Assembly (NCBI GenBank): GCA_947649575.1
Contig: CANSRZ010000002.1
Location: 132,049-196,048 of the forward strand
Length of the DNA: 64,000 bases
Origin: an uncultured Clostridia bacterium
GTDB lineage: Bacteria > Bacillota > Clostridia > Christensenellales > UBA1242
Reading direction: 5' to 3'
This document shows, piece after piece, positions 1 to 6,993 of this stretch (the first letter of the stretch is position 1; each line of letters begins with the position of its first letter). Made by a program: the position numbers and the translations under genes. The notes below the pieces were generated by a model that worked only from the letters and a program-made list of their open reading frames with translations, was not told where the DNA came from and ran no database searches.

Positions 1-2
1 TT

Positions 3-431
3 GCAGGCAGGCTCACTCAACACTTAACAGGCTATCAACATATAGATTTCAGTATAAGAAATCATGGGATAAAAGGACAAGCTAATCAAACAGCCTGGGA
101 TATTAACACAATTTATTATCCAGAAGAAATGCTAGATGAGAAAGAGCAATTTTTCATAAGAGAGTATGCTAATGCAGGATATCAGTTGCGAAATAAGACA
201 GCAGGCGGACAAAGTGATGGGAAGTTTAAGATTGCAGAGATTAAGCCCGCAAAAGGCTACTATGATGGACTTGGACAAGGTGAGAAAAATTTAAAAAGAA
301 AATTAAAACATATAGTCGAAAAATATTTAGTTATCGGTTTAAAGAAAGATAACATTTCTTCACGGAAAGCACTTGATAAATTCAACAAGCTTCTGGAAGA
401 ACAAAAGGAGGAGAATTATGGCGAAATTTAA
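3..431 (+). CDS. GIY-YIG-type phage nuclease-like protein, 5' partial
   Basis: The frame is open from the left edge, so the start and the N-terminal GIY-YIG core lie outside the window. The visible 142 residues contain the C-terminal signature of small phage GIY-YIG proteins: LDEKEQFFIREY, then a GGQSDGK stretch and KGYYDGLGQGEKN, followed by a basic helix. An internal ATG at 129 is not a convincing start, because the upstream codons read as conserved family sequence (YQHIDFSIRNHG). Such proteins are thought to nick or cleave DNA. The 3' end overlaps the next gene by 14 bases, as in a tightly packed phage operon. Family assignment is by recognition of the motif pattern. Confidence 0.7.
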   Translation, partial: AGRLTQHLTGYQHIDFSIRNHGIKGQANQTAWDINTIYYPEEMLDEKEQFFIREYANAGYQLRNKTAGGQSDGKFKIAEIKPAKGYYDGLGQGEKNLKRKLKHIVEKYLVIGLKKDNISSRKALDKFNKLLEEQKEENYGEI

Positions 432-1074
432 AATTGGAGATAAGGTTAGGATTTTAAAATATTCGGGGACTGTTTTCGAAAAAAGAGCAATGGTCGGGAA
501 AATTTGTGAAATTAAAGATGTAGACGAGGAGTCTATTCCTGTTGAATACAAAGTTTGGCAACCGGATAAAAGAGATCATTGGTTTTTTAGTGAAACTGAG
601 CTTGCACAAGTGGCAAAGCGAGGTAGACCTAAAAAAGATGCTTGTTGTAAGACAGGCACATCGAAACCAAGCGAGTTTGATAAACTGCAAGAAGAGCTGA
701 AACAAACAAGAGATATGCTAAAAGATTTAAGTCATCAATTCTTAGAGCTTAAACAAACAACTGAAACAAACATTTGCAGTTTAGGCTATGAACTTGGCAA
801 ATTGACAGCAAATATGCCAGAAGAAAAGAAGATTGAACTTTCAGAGGTTGAACGTGTTATTTTGAAAAATTTGGAGAACTTGGATATAAAGTTTAAATGG
901 ATAGCAAGGGATGGAGACAATGATATCTGCATTTATGTTGACAAGCCAACAAGAGGTGAGGATTTCTGGATTTGGCAATCAGGCAGTAAGGATTTGCCAT
1001 ATTCTAATCTCTTCCAATTTATCCGTTGTGAAGACAACGAGCCTTACGAAATTGCAAAGTTGTTGGAGGGGTAG
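418..1074 (+). CDS. Phage protein with SH3/KOW-like N-terminus, unknown function
   Basis: The start at 418 is set by an AGGAGGAG site eight bases upstream, not by the earlier ATG at 373. The first 60 residues (MAKFKIGDKVRILKYSG, then VGKICEI) read like the small beta-barrel at the head of many phage accessory proteins. A linker with a GRPKKDA basic patch and a predicted coiled coil (about residues 85-125) follows. The C-terminal 70 residues include KFKWIARDGDNDICIYVDKP and resemble no family I can name. It is translationally coupled with the upstream GIY-YIG gene and abuts the methylase downstream. Confidence 0.65.
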   Translation: MAKFKIGDKVRILKYSGTVFEKRAMVGKICEIKDVDEESIPVEYKVWQPDKRDHWFFSETELAQVAKRGRPKKDACCKTGTSKPSEFDKLQEELKQTRDMLKDLSHQFLELKQTTETNICSLGYELGKLTANMPEEKKIELSEVERVILKNLENLDIKFKWIARDGDNDICIYVDKPTRGEDFWIWQSGSKDLPYSNLFQFIRCEDNEPYEIAKLLEG

Positions 1075-1847
1075 ATGAAAGAAACAAAAATAGAGCTTTT
1101 TAATGACCACTTTCAAAATTATAAAGTTTATGGAATTCCAAAAGCACAATTAGTTATTGCAGATATTCCATACAATCTTGGAGTAAATGCTTACGCATCA
1201 AATCCTATGTGGTATGTGGATGGAGATAACAAGAATGGTGAAAGTGATAAAGCAGGCAAAGAATTCTTTGACACTGATAAAGATTTTCGAATAGCTGAGT
1301 TTATGCACTTCTGTTCAAAGATGTTGATTAAAGAGCCAAAGGAAACGGGGAAAGCTCCAGCAATGATTGTGTTTTGTGCTTTTGAGCAACTTCCAATGGT
1401 GATTGATTACGCAAAAAATATGGCTTTATGCATTATATCCCGCTAGTGTTTATTAAGAATTATTCAGCACAAGTATTAAAAGCCAATATGAAAATTGTTG
1501 GAGCAACAGAATATGCACTTGTTCTTTATAGAGATAAGCTCCCAAAGTTTAACAACAAAGGGAAAATGATTTTTAATTGGTTTGAGTGGAAAAGAGACAG
1601 CTCAAATGTTATTCCTAAAATACATCCAACTCAAAAGCCAGTTAATCTTCTTAGAAGAATTATAGAAATTTTTACAGACGAGGGAGATGTTGTTATTGAT
1701 CCAGTTGCAGGTAGCGGAAGCACTTTGAGAGCTTGTGCGGAGCTAAATAGAAATTGTTATGGCTTTGAAATAAAAAAAGATTTCTGTAAACAAGCAAAAG
1801 AGAAAATGCTTACTGGAATTATGGTGCAAGAGAAATTGATAATTTAG
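1075..1847 (+). pseudogene. DNA methyltransferase interrupted by a one-base frameshift
   Basis: Two adjacent frames (1075-1446 and the frame of 1428-1847) together make one DNA methylase of the N6-adenine/N4-cytosine family. The first half carries a motif IV-like DIPYNLG near residue 30; the second carries the AdoMet motif DPVAGSGSTLRA, an order typical of beta-class enzymes. The break lies at an A6 run (1413-1418). Adding one A would give AKKYGFMHYIPLVFIKNYS, joining the halves with no gap. The gene may be truly broken, may be phase variable through the homopolymer, may use ribosomal slippage, or the base may be an assembly error. An intact second methylase follows at 2900. Confidence 0.8.
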
Positions 1848-1857
1848 GAGATTTAAA

Positions 1858-2130
1858 ATGCAAATTACAATATTTAGTAAATACAAAGTGAAGTATGAGT
1901 GTAAGTACTCATATCAAAACGAATATGGTGAATTTGTTGATGGAGAGTGCAATTGGGATAAAATTATTGGGGGAGGAGAACTAGTAGAACTAATTGCTAA
2001 GTTGATTCAAGACAAAGATTTCATCGTTATAACTTCAAAAGAAAATTATGTTTACATTGAACATTTTAATCCAATGACTGGAGAACCAGCAGATTACAAA
2101 ATAACTTATGAGGAGGCACAAGATGAGTAA
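1858..2130 (+). CDS. Small hypothetical phage protein (90 aa)
   Basis: The gene begins after a TAGGAG site and overlaps the next start. The product starts MQITIFSKYKVKYECKYSY, is rich in aromatic and charged residues, and looks like a compact beta-rich domain with no signal peptide or membrane segment. The family is not recognised. Its place between a methylase and coiled-coil genes makes it part of the accessory early/middle operon. Confidence 0.6.
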   Translation: MQITIFSKYKVKYECKYSYQNEYGEFVDGECNWDKIIGGGELVELIAKLIQDKDFIVITSKENYVYIEHFNPMTGEPADYKITYEEAQDE

Positions 2131-2542
2131 GAGATTGACAGATAAAAACCACGAAGCAGTAAATAAATGTGGAGAATATTCAAGTTGTTATTCTTGTAAG
2201 AGAGATGTTTGTTATATAAATGAGTTAGCAGACAAACTCGCACAAGTTGAAGATTTTATGGAAGAGGAAAAAATCGAGTTTGTAGCAGACTTAGTTGATG
2301 AATTCAAGTCTAACAAAATTGATAAAGAGATTTATCGTAACAAGGCGAACAGAGTAGAACAAGAAGACCAAGCCCTCAAATCACGCTGGGAGAAACTGAA
2401 AGAATTTATCAAAAAAGAGATTGCGTTTGATAAAGATGAAGTTAAAGATTTTCCACTAGCACCAAACAGACACTATATAACAGCAGAGAGTATGATTTTA
2501 GACAAAATGCAAGAACTCGAAAAGGAGAGCAAAGATGAGTAA
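2123..2542 (+). CDS. Hypothetical phage protein with Cys cluster and coiled coil (139 aa)
   Basis: Translation from 2123 is favoured by the AGGAGG at 2111; the upstream ATG at 2108 has no such site. The N-terminus has four cysteines (CGEYSSCYSCKRDVC), which could bind a metal, followed by charged helices with coiled-coil character. It overlaps both neighbours by a few bases, so translation is probably coupled. No function can be assigned. Confidence 0.6.
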   Translation: MSKRLTDKNHEAVNKCGEYSSCYSCKRDVCYINELADKLAQVEDFMEEEKIEFVADLVDEFKSNKIDKEIYRNKANRVEQEDQALKSRWEKLKEFIKKEIAFDKDEVKDFPLAPNRHYITAESMILDKMQELEKESKDE

Positions 2543-2903
2543 TATACCAAATTTAAATGATATGTTAAAACTTTATACAAAGAAAGATTTATGGGATAGA
2601 GTTCAAGAGAAAAATCAAATTATAGCTAATTTAAACCAACAAATTCACGCCTTGCAAGAGCAGTTGAAGAATGCGAAGCCTAAGTTTAAATACAATCAAA
2701 AAGTGTATGCTTCGTTTAAGATACCTGTAAGTTTGGGTGGTTCAGTTATGGAATTAAAAGTTAAAGGCTTTATACCTGATGACTATGACCTTCTTGTGAT
2801 TTTGGAGGATAAAAATAAAGAGAGATTTGAACTCTATCAAAAAAGTTTATTTGCCACACGAGAAGAAGCCCTCAAGCGACTGGCTGAACTGGAGGGGAAA
2901 TGA
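2535..2903 (+). CDS. Hypothetical phage coiled-coil protein (122 aa)
   Basis: An N-terminal helix (residues about 15-50: QEKNQIIANLNQQIHALQEQL) is a clear coiled coil. It is followed by a small beta domain starting KFKYNQKVYASFKIPV, again like the SH3/KOW-type modules in this operon. The short C-terminal helix ends in EALKRLAELEGK. Similar coiled-coil heads occur in the products at 3676 and 4521, so these three genes may share ancestry or a common partner. Unknown function. Confidence 0.6.
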   Translation: MSNIPNLNDMLKLYTKKDLWDRVQEKNQIIANLNQQIHALQEQLKNAKPKFKYNQKVYASFKIPVSLGGSVMELKVKGFIPDDYDLLVILEDKNKERFELYQKSLFATREEALKRLAELEGK

Positions 2904-3679
2904 TTGATTTAAGATTAGGAGATTGCATTGAGTTAATGAAAGAAATAAATAACAACTCTATAGACCTGACTATAACTTCTCCTCCTTATGATGATTTAAG
3001 AAATTATAATTCAAATATCAATCTTAAAGAAATAGCAAATGAGTTATATAGAATTACAAAAGATGGTGGTATTATTGTTTGGGTTGTAGGTGATAAGGTA
3101 AAAAACGGTAGCAAATCATTGACATCTTTTAAGCAAGCATTATTGTTTAATGAAATAGGTTTTAATGTTTATGATGTAATAATTTATGAAAAAACAAGTC
3201 CTTCTGCTCCACATAAAAATAGATACTTTAATGCTTTTGAATATATGTTCGTTTTTAGTAAAGGTAAACCTAAAACTATAAATTTATTATGTGATAGAAA
3301 AAACAAATGGGCAGGCACTTATTCCGGTGTAATAACCAAGAGAGAGAAAGATGGCAGTCTTACAACAAAAGAAAAAAAATTAGTCAACGAATACAGTATA
3401 AGAACAAATATTTGGACTTATGCTGTTGGAAACAATAAAAGTTCTTCTGACAAAATTGCATTCCAGCACCCTGCAATATTCCCTGAAAAATTGGCTGAAG
3501 ATAACATCCTTTCTTGGTCAAACGAGGGTGATGTTGTATTGGATTGCTTTATGGGTAGTGGAACAACTGGAAAAATGTGTAAATTATTAAATAGAAACTT
3601 CATTGGCATAGAAATTGATAGAAACTATTTTAATATTGCCAAAGATAGAATTGAAAGTGCTAAAGGAGGACAACAATGA
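2900..3679 (+). CDS. Site-specific DNA methyltransferase, intact
   Basis: This is a complete 259-residue member of the N6-adenine/N4-cytosine DNA methylase family. Motif IV is TSPPYD near residue 28 (the SPPY form is often seen in N4-cytosine enzymes but is not decisive), and the AdoMet motif DCFMGSGTTGKMC sits near residue 210; this circular order defines a beta-class enzyme. It probably methylates phage DNA to evade host restriction. No cognate endonuclease is next to it, so it reads as an orphan methylase. It overlaps the genes on both sides by four bases (ATGA junctions). Confidence 0.85.
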   Translation: MIDLRLGDCIELMKEINNNSIDLTITSPPYDDLRNYNSNINLKEIANELYRITKDGGIIVWVVGDKVKNGSKSLTSFKQALLFNEIGFNVYDVIIYEKTSPSAPHKNRYFNAFEYMFVFSKGKPKTINLLCDRKNKWAGTYSGVITKREKDGSLTTKEKKLVNEYSIRTNIWTYAVGNNKSSSDKIAFQHPAIFPEKLAEDNILSWSNEGDVVLDCFMGSGTTGKMCKLLNRNFIGIEIDRNYFNIAKDRIESAKGGQQ

Positions 3680-4524
3680 CCAATAAAGAACGAATTGAGG
3701 AACTGGAAAGAGAAAACAGAAAACTAAAAGAAGATAATAAAGATTACGAGACTCAATTTAACTATTATTTAAGTCTGATAAAAGAAAAACCAGAGACCGC
3801 ACAGGCGATTGAAGAACTAATACGCCCTTATGTTGCTCAACTTAAAGAGAAAACTGCAAGAATTGATATGTTGGAAAGAAAGAACGCATTCGCAGATAAA
3901 GAGATTGAAAGGCTGAAAGAGGCACATTCTTACATCAGCGACTTGCACAATAATCTTTACAATGAATATCAGAAAAAGGTTGACGAACTCAAAACAATTC
4001 AATCTATTCAAAACCAAGAGGATGAAGAAATTAAAAAACTAAAACAAGAAATTGAACGACTAAAACAAGAGCCTAGAATAAATATTACTAAATACAATAG
4101 GCACGGTTGTAAACACACAAGACTTTATCAAATTTGGTGCGGAATGAAAAATAGATGCTATTCACTCAATAACCCATCTTATAAATATTATGGAGCGAGA
4201 GGCATAACAATTTGCGATGATTGGCGTAACGACTTTTCTACATTCAAAGAGTGGGCAGAGACAAACGGATATGAAGAGAATCTCACAATCGACCGTATTG
4301 ATAATAATGGCAACTATGAACCATCGAATTGTAGATGGATAACTATGGGTGAACAAGTAACCCATCAAAGAAATACTAAAATGATTGATATAGACAATGA
4401 AAACTTATCACTTAGAGAATTAGCAGAAAAATATCATATCAATAAGAATACATTGTATTATAGAATTATTAGAAATGCTTGGAGTATGGAAAAAGCATTA
4501 CAACCAAAAATGAGGGGAGTATGA
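3676..4524 (+). CDS. Coiled-coil protein fused to HNH/homing-endonuclease-like domain
   Basis: Residues 1-135 are a long coiled coil (KERIEELERENRKLKEDN onward). From about residue 145 the sequence becomes a phage HNH/AP2-type domain: LYQIWCGMKNRCY, YYGARGITICDDW, then TIDRIDNNGNYEPSNCRW with the conserved Asp, Asn and Cys-Arg-Trp. The last 45 residues (LSLRELAEKYHINKNTLYYR) form a helix-turn-helix, as in NUMOD-type DNA-binding tails. The simplest reading is that a homing endonuclease inserted into, or was fused to, a coiled-coil gene resembling its neighbours. It has ATGA overlaps at both ends. Confidence 0.75.
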   Translation: MTNKERIEELERENRKLKEDNKDYETQFNYYLSLIKEKPETAQAIEELIRPYVAQLKEKTARIDMLERKNAFADKEIERLKEAHSYISDLHNNLYNEYQKKVDELKTIQSIQNQEDEEIKKLKQEIERLKQEPRINITKYNRHGCKHTRLYQIWCGMKNRCYSLNNPSYKYYGARGITICDDWRNDFSTFKEWAETNGYEENLTIDRIDNNGNYEPSNCRWITMGEQVTHQRNTKMIDIDNENLSLRELAEKYHINKNTLYYRIIRNAWSMEKALQPKMRGV

Positions 4525-5189
4525 GTAAAGAAGAAAAAATCGTTACTGAACGATATTATGTAGATGGAACTGTTTGCGATTATGGTGTATTTGATAGACT
4601 TTCTTGTGAAGAAGAAAATAAATTAGTTTGCATTTGTAATTCTCACAAGAATGCACTAACCATTGCAGAAATTCTAAATACTGACTATTATCCAGATGAA
4701 AAAGGTTTTGTAGCAGTTTGGAAAGACAAGCAACTCGCAGAACTCAAAGCAAAGAATGAAATGCTAAAAGAAAATAATAAAAGTCAGTTAGTAAAACTCT
4801 ATGATGATGAGAATAAAAAACTCAAGCAACAACTCAAAGAAAAAGACGAGGAGATTGCTCAAATGAAATTAAATAGCGATAAAAACTTGGACTATTTAGA
4901 AGAGTTTGCATCAATGATAGATAACGAGAAAGATTGCAACACAATGTTAAAGGCTATTGACAATGTAAGAACTGGAAGAAAGTTTATTGTCAACGAATTT
5001 AATATTGAGCAAGCACTCAAATCTAACACCAAGCAAGTCTGCGAGAAGATTAGAGAGTATCTCGATAAAAACAAACATTTTGAGTGGGATACTGCCACAA
5101 GCTCGTATACAGGAGATTATTTCATGTATATAAGAGAAGTTAAGGAATTTTTAGACCAAATTGAGAAAGGAGAAAAAGATGGAAATTAA
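4521..5189 (+). CDS. Hypothetical phage coiled-coil protein (222 aa)
   Basis: The start at 4521 overlaps the upstream stop and follows a GAGGGGAG site; the earlier ATG at 4479 is unlikely. The N-terminal 75 residues include VTERYYVDGTVCDYGVFDR and a NALTIAEILN helix, a pattern seen in small phage proteins of unknown role. Residues 80-125 are a coiled coil and the C-terminal third is alpha-helical. No catalytic motif is visible. The 3' end overlaps the regulator gene by 10 bases. Confidence 0.6.
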   Translation: MSKEEKIVTERYYVDGTVCDYGVFDRLSCEEENKLVCICNSHKNALTIAEILNTDYYPDEKGFVAVWKDKQLAELKAKNEMLKENNKSQLVKLYDDENKKLKQQLKEKDEEIAQMKLNSDKNLDYLEEFASMIDNEKDCNTMLKAIDNVRTGRKFIVNEFNIEQALKSNTKQVCEKIREYLDKNKHFEWDTATSSYTGDYFMYIREVKEFLDQIEKGEKDGN

Positions 5190-5637
5190 AAAAGCATTAG
5201 AAGAATTAAACCTTTATCGCAAAAGCGAAAAGCGTAAGTCATACTTAAAACAAAAGATTACTGAGTTAAAAGAAAGAGAGTTCAGCTTAGGTGAAAAAGG
5301 TGAGAATCTTGGGATACAGGGTGGACAAGTTAGCAGTGATGACAAGCTTGCAGCTTTGATTGACCAAATCCAAAAGTTTACTGAAAATTTAATTGATGAA
5401 GAAACACATGGACTAAGTGTGCAAAATGATATTGAGAAAAAAATATACAAGCTTAAAGAACCATATTGCTCTGTTCTGCGTGGTTATTATGTTGAGGCTA
5501 AATCGCTTGAGAGAATAGCTGTTGAATATAATTATACATTTGACGGAGTTAAATCTATCAAATATAGAGGTGTGCAAAAATATGCAAAACTTCCGCCACT
5601 ATATGACAAATCATACTATAATGAAGAAATTTGCTAA
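5180..5637 (+). CDS. Sigma-70 region-4-like phage late transcription regulator
   Basis: The start at 5180 is fixed by an AAAGGAG site. The 152-residue product has an N-terminal helical region and a C-terminal stretch (about residues 88-140) laid out like sigma region 4: YKLKEPYCSVLRGYYVEAKS, then LERIAVEYNYTFDGVKSIKY as the helix-turn-helix. This matches the DUF1492/ArpU type of phage regulators that switch on packaging and structural genes. It is the last gene before the non-coding region with a strong promoter, where such a factor would act. The class is confident; the exact target is inference. Confidence 0.7.
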
Positions 5638-5647
5638 AAACTCAAAA

Positions 5648-5682
5648 TTGCACCCTTTTGCACCCTTTTTATATGTTATAAT
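5648..5682 (+). promoter_or_regulatory. Extended -10 promoter with upstream direct repeat
   Basis: TATAAT at 5677-5682 is preceded by TG one base upstream (TGTTATAAT), giving an extended -10 element. Upstream lie two tandem copies of TTGCACCCTTTT (from 5648 and 5658). Neither TTGCAC sits at 17 bases (spacers 23 and 13), so the repeat may be a regulator site rather than a -35. Transcription would start near 5690, ahead of the non-coding region and the packaging genes. Confidence 0.6.
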
Positions 5683-5689
5683 GCTAATG

Positions 5690-5980
5690 TGGAAGATTGA
5701 GAGAATAACCTCGCTCAATCTCCTCTCCCTAATTGATTAGCCCAATAGGGCGTAGCTTGCCACAAATGACACTATATATGCGTGGTGTAGTTCTTGGTCA
5801 TGAAGTAGTGTAAAGGCCATGCCACTATTGTCTGTGCGTGGAGCGACGGCGTGTTCACGTTGGAGCTATGATACAAATGGGCAATAGATAAACAATCATA
5901 CCAATTAATTTTGGCGTATAGACTTACGAAAGTAGTCATTGAATAAGAATGTGTGCGTTTGGTTGTTTGGCACTGTATTC
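5690..5980 (+). ncRNA. Candidate structured non-coding RNA of the prophage
   Basis: About 290 bases with no credible gene lie between a strong promoter and a strong terminator. Local hairpins are visible: GATTGAG with CTCAATC near 5695-5725, GCCC-AATA-GGGC near 5740-5752, and CGTG-TT-CACG near 5850. The GC content is higher than in neighbouring intergenic DNA. The layout (promoter, structured body, terminator) suggests a discrete RNA of about 325 nt. I cannot match it to a named family. It may instead be a cis-acting packaging or antitermination leader. Confidence 0.5.
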
Positions 5981-6016
5981 AAAAAAGACTTATTGTTATT
6001 ATGTAAGTCTTTTTTT
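5981..6016 (+). terminator. Rho-independent terminator
   Basis: AAAAAAGACTTA pairs with TAAGTCTTTTTT across a short loop and ends in a T run. It would end the candidate RNA begun at about 5690. Read-through, or relief by an antiterminator, would be needed for transcription to continue into the packaging genes. Confidence 0.8.
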
Positions 6017-6018
6017 AT

Positions 6019-6128
6019 CGGCTCGTGGTGTAAGTAGCACACAGGATGAGGGTTGAGGTGAAGTTTGTAGAGTTACATACTCTCAATCTTGGCTGAATGA
6101 AGTTTTGGTTTAAGTCCAGACGAGCCGA
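6019..6128 (+). other. tRNA-like fold with abnormal anticodon domain
   Basis: CGGCTCG (6019-6025) pairs with CGAGCCG (6121-6127) as a 7-bp acceptor stem, followed by an A at the discriminator position. T8 is present, then a 4-bp D-type stem GTGT/ACAC (6028-6031, 6039-6042) whose loop lacks the usual GG. A 5-bp T-arm, TTTGG/CCAGA (6104-6108, 6116-6120), closes a 7-base loop TTTAAGT, close to the TTCAAGT form. The 60 bases between are too long for a normal anticodon arm; they hold a 7-bp stem (6051-6057 with 6082-6088). There is no encoded CCA (the sequence is ACAA). It may be a decayed tRNA, a tRNA mimic or an unrelated RNA. Confidence 0.5.
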
Positions 6129-6149
6129 CAAATTATAAAGGAGAGAAAT

Positions 6150-6317
6150 ATGACACAAAATGAATTTAATTTTATTAGAGAGGCTTGTATTGCCAAGATT
6201 AATACTATGCTAGATAACATTGTTGAAGATGCAGCCGAACTTCACAATTTAAGAGAAAGTGTCAAAAAGAAAGAAGAGAAAAAGAAAGCCGAACATAAAA
6301 ATAGTGGAGTGGAATAA
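6150..6317 (+). CDS. Small hypothetical phage protein (55 aa)
   Basis: A good site (AAAGGAGAG) precedes the ATG at 6150. The product starts MTQNEFNFIREACIAKINTM and is all helical with a lysine/glutamate-rich tail. The stop is followed directly by the ATG of the zinc-ribbon gene, so the two are co-translated. Function unknown; its position suggests a small factor made just before packaging. Confidence 0.55.
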   Translation: MTQNEFNFIREACIAKINTMLDNIVEDAAELHNLRESVKKKEEKKKAEHKNSGVE

Positions 6318-6461
6318 ATGGAAGAAAGTTTAAAATGTCTTAAATGTGGCTGTCCTGTTATAGTAGGGGAAGAACATGCAAATACACAATGGAGGTGTCC
6401 AGTTTGTCATAGTAAATACATGTTACAGTGTATAAATGGCAAGCTTTCCTTCAACGAGTAG
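6318..6461 (+). CDS. Zinc-ribbon mini-protein (47 aa)
   Basis: The product has two CxxC knuckles, CLKC near the N-terminus and CPVC near residue 28, separated by a short beta-rich stretch (VIVGEEHANTQWR). This is a one-domain zinc ribbon, a fold used in phage proteins that bind DNA or RNA polymerase. It starts one base after the upstream stop and ends at the site for the terminase small subunit. The specific role is not known. Confidence 0.6.
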   Translation: MEESLKCLKCGCPVIVGEEHANTQWRCPVCHSKYMLQCINGKLSFNE

Positions 6462-6469
6462 GAGGGATC

Positions 6470-6832
6470 ATGGGGAAAGGCAAAGCTGAAAACCTAATTA
6501 AGAACTCCGATTTAACTCCTGAAGAGCGCAAGGAAAAAGCAAGCAAAGCAGGAAAGAAAAGCGGAGAAGCTAGAGCAAAGAAAAAGTTATTAAAAGACGA
6601 ACTTCTTGCACTTTTAGATATGGAGATTGAAGATCCAGACAGCAAGAAAAAAGTAAATACAAGAAATCTTATATCTGCGAAACTTATCAGAGAGTGTATA
6701 AATGGAAATGTTAAGGCTTTTGTTGCCTTGCGTGACACAATAGGCGAAAAACCCGTTGAAACAATCAACGCATCAATTGAGAATGATAACAAAGACATAC
6801 TCAAAGCGTATTTGGAGAATGTGAAGAAATGA
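6470..6832 (+). CDS. Terminase small subunit-like protein
   Basis: Translation starts at 6470 behind AGGAGGG. The 120-residue product has the pattern LTPEERKEKASKAGKKSGEA, then a basic KKKLLKDELLALL helix and SAKLIRECINGNVKAFVALR, ending near IGEKPVE. This is the layout of small DNA-recognition proteins coded just before the large terminase in many gut Firmicute phages. It would bind the pac or cos site and recruit the motor. Assignment rests on pattern and position. Confidence 0.7.
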   Translation: MGKGKAENLIKNSDLTPEERKEKASKAGKKSGEARAKKKLLKDELLALLDMEIEDPDSKKKVNTRNLISAKLIRECINGNVKAFVALRDTIGEKPVETINASIENDNKDILKAYLENVKK

Positions 6833-6993
6833 AAAGAGAAAAGATTGAGAAAAAGTATTCACGGCTTATAAACAACACAATAGAACGTATGAAAGATAGA
6901 CCAATGGAAGAGTTGTGGCCAGAGCTAGACAAATTAAAAGCCAAGATGGCGGAAGAATGTGAAAGTAAAGGAATAAAACTTGAAAGTAAATGA
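6829..6993 (+). CDS. Small hypothetical protein between terminase genes (54 aa)
   Basis: An ATGA overlap couples it to the upstream gene, and its 3' end overlaps the terminase large-subunit start by 14 bases. The product MKREKIEKKYSRLINNTIER is a charged helical peptide. Coupling on both sides suggests it is translated and may help set terminase levels. Function unknown. Confidence 0.5.
   Translation: MKREKIEKKYSRLINNTIERMKDRPMEELWPELDKLKAKMAEECESKGIKLESK

Noticed and set aside
5522-5740. Plus-strand frame of 72 codons overlapping the sigma-like regulator
   Set aside because: No ribosome site, and it crosses the promoter and the start of the structured region.
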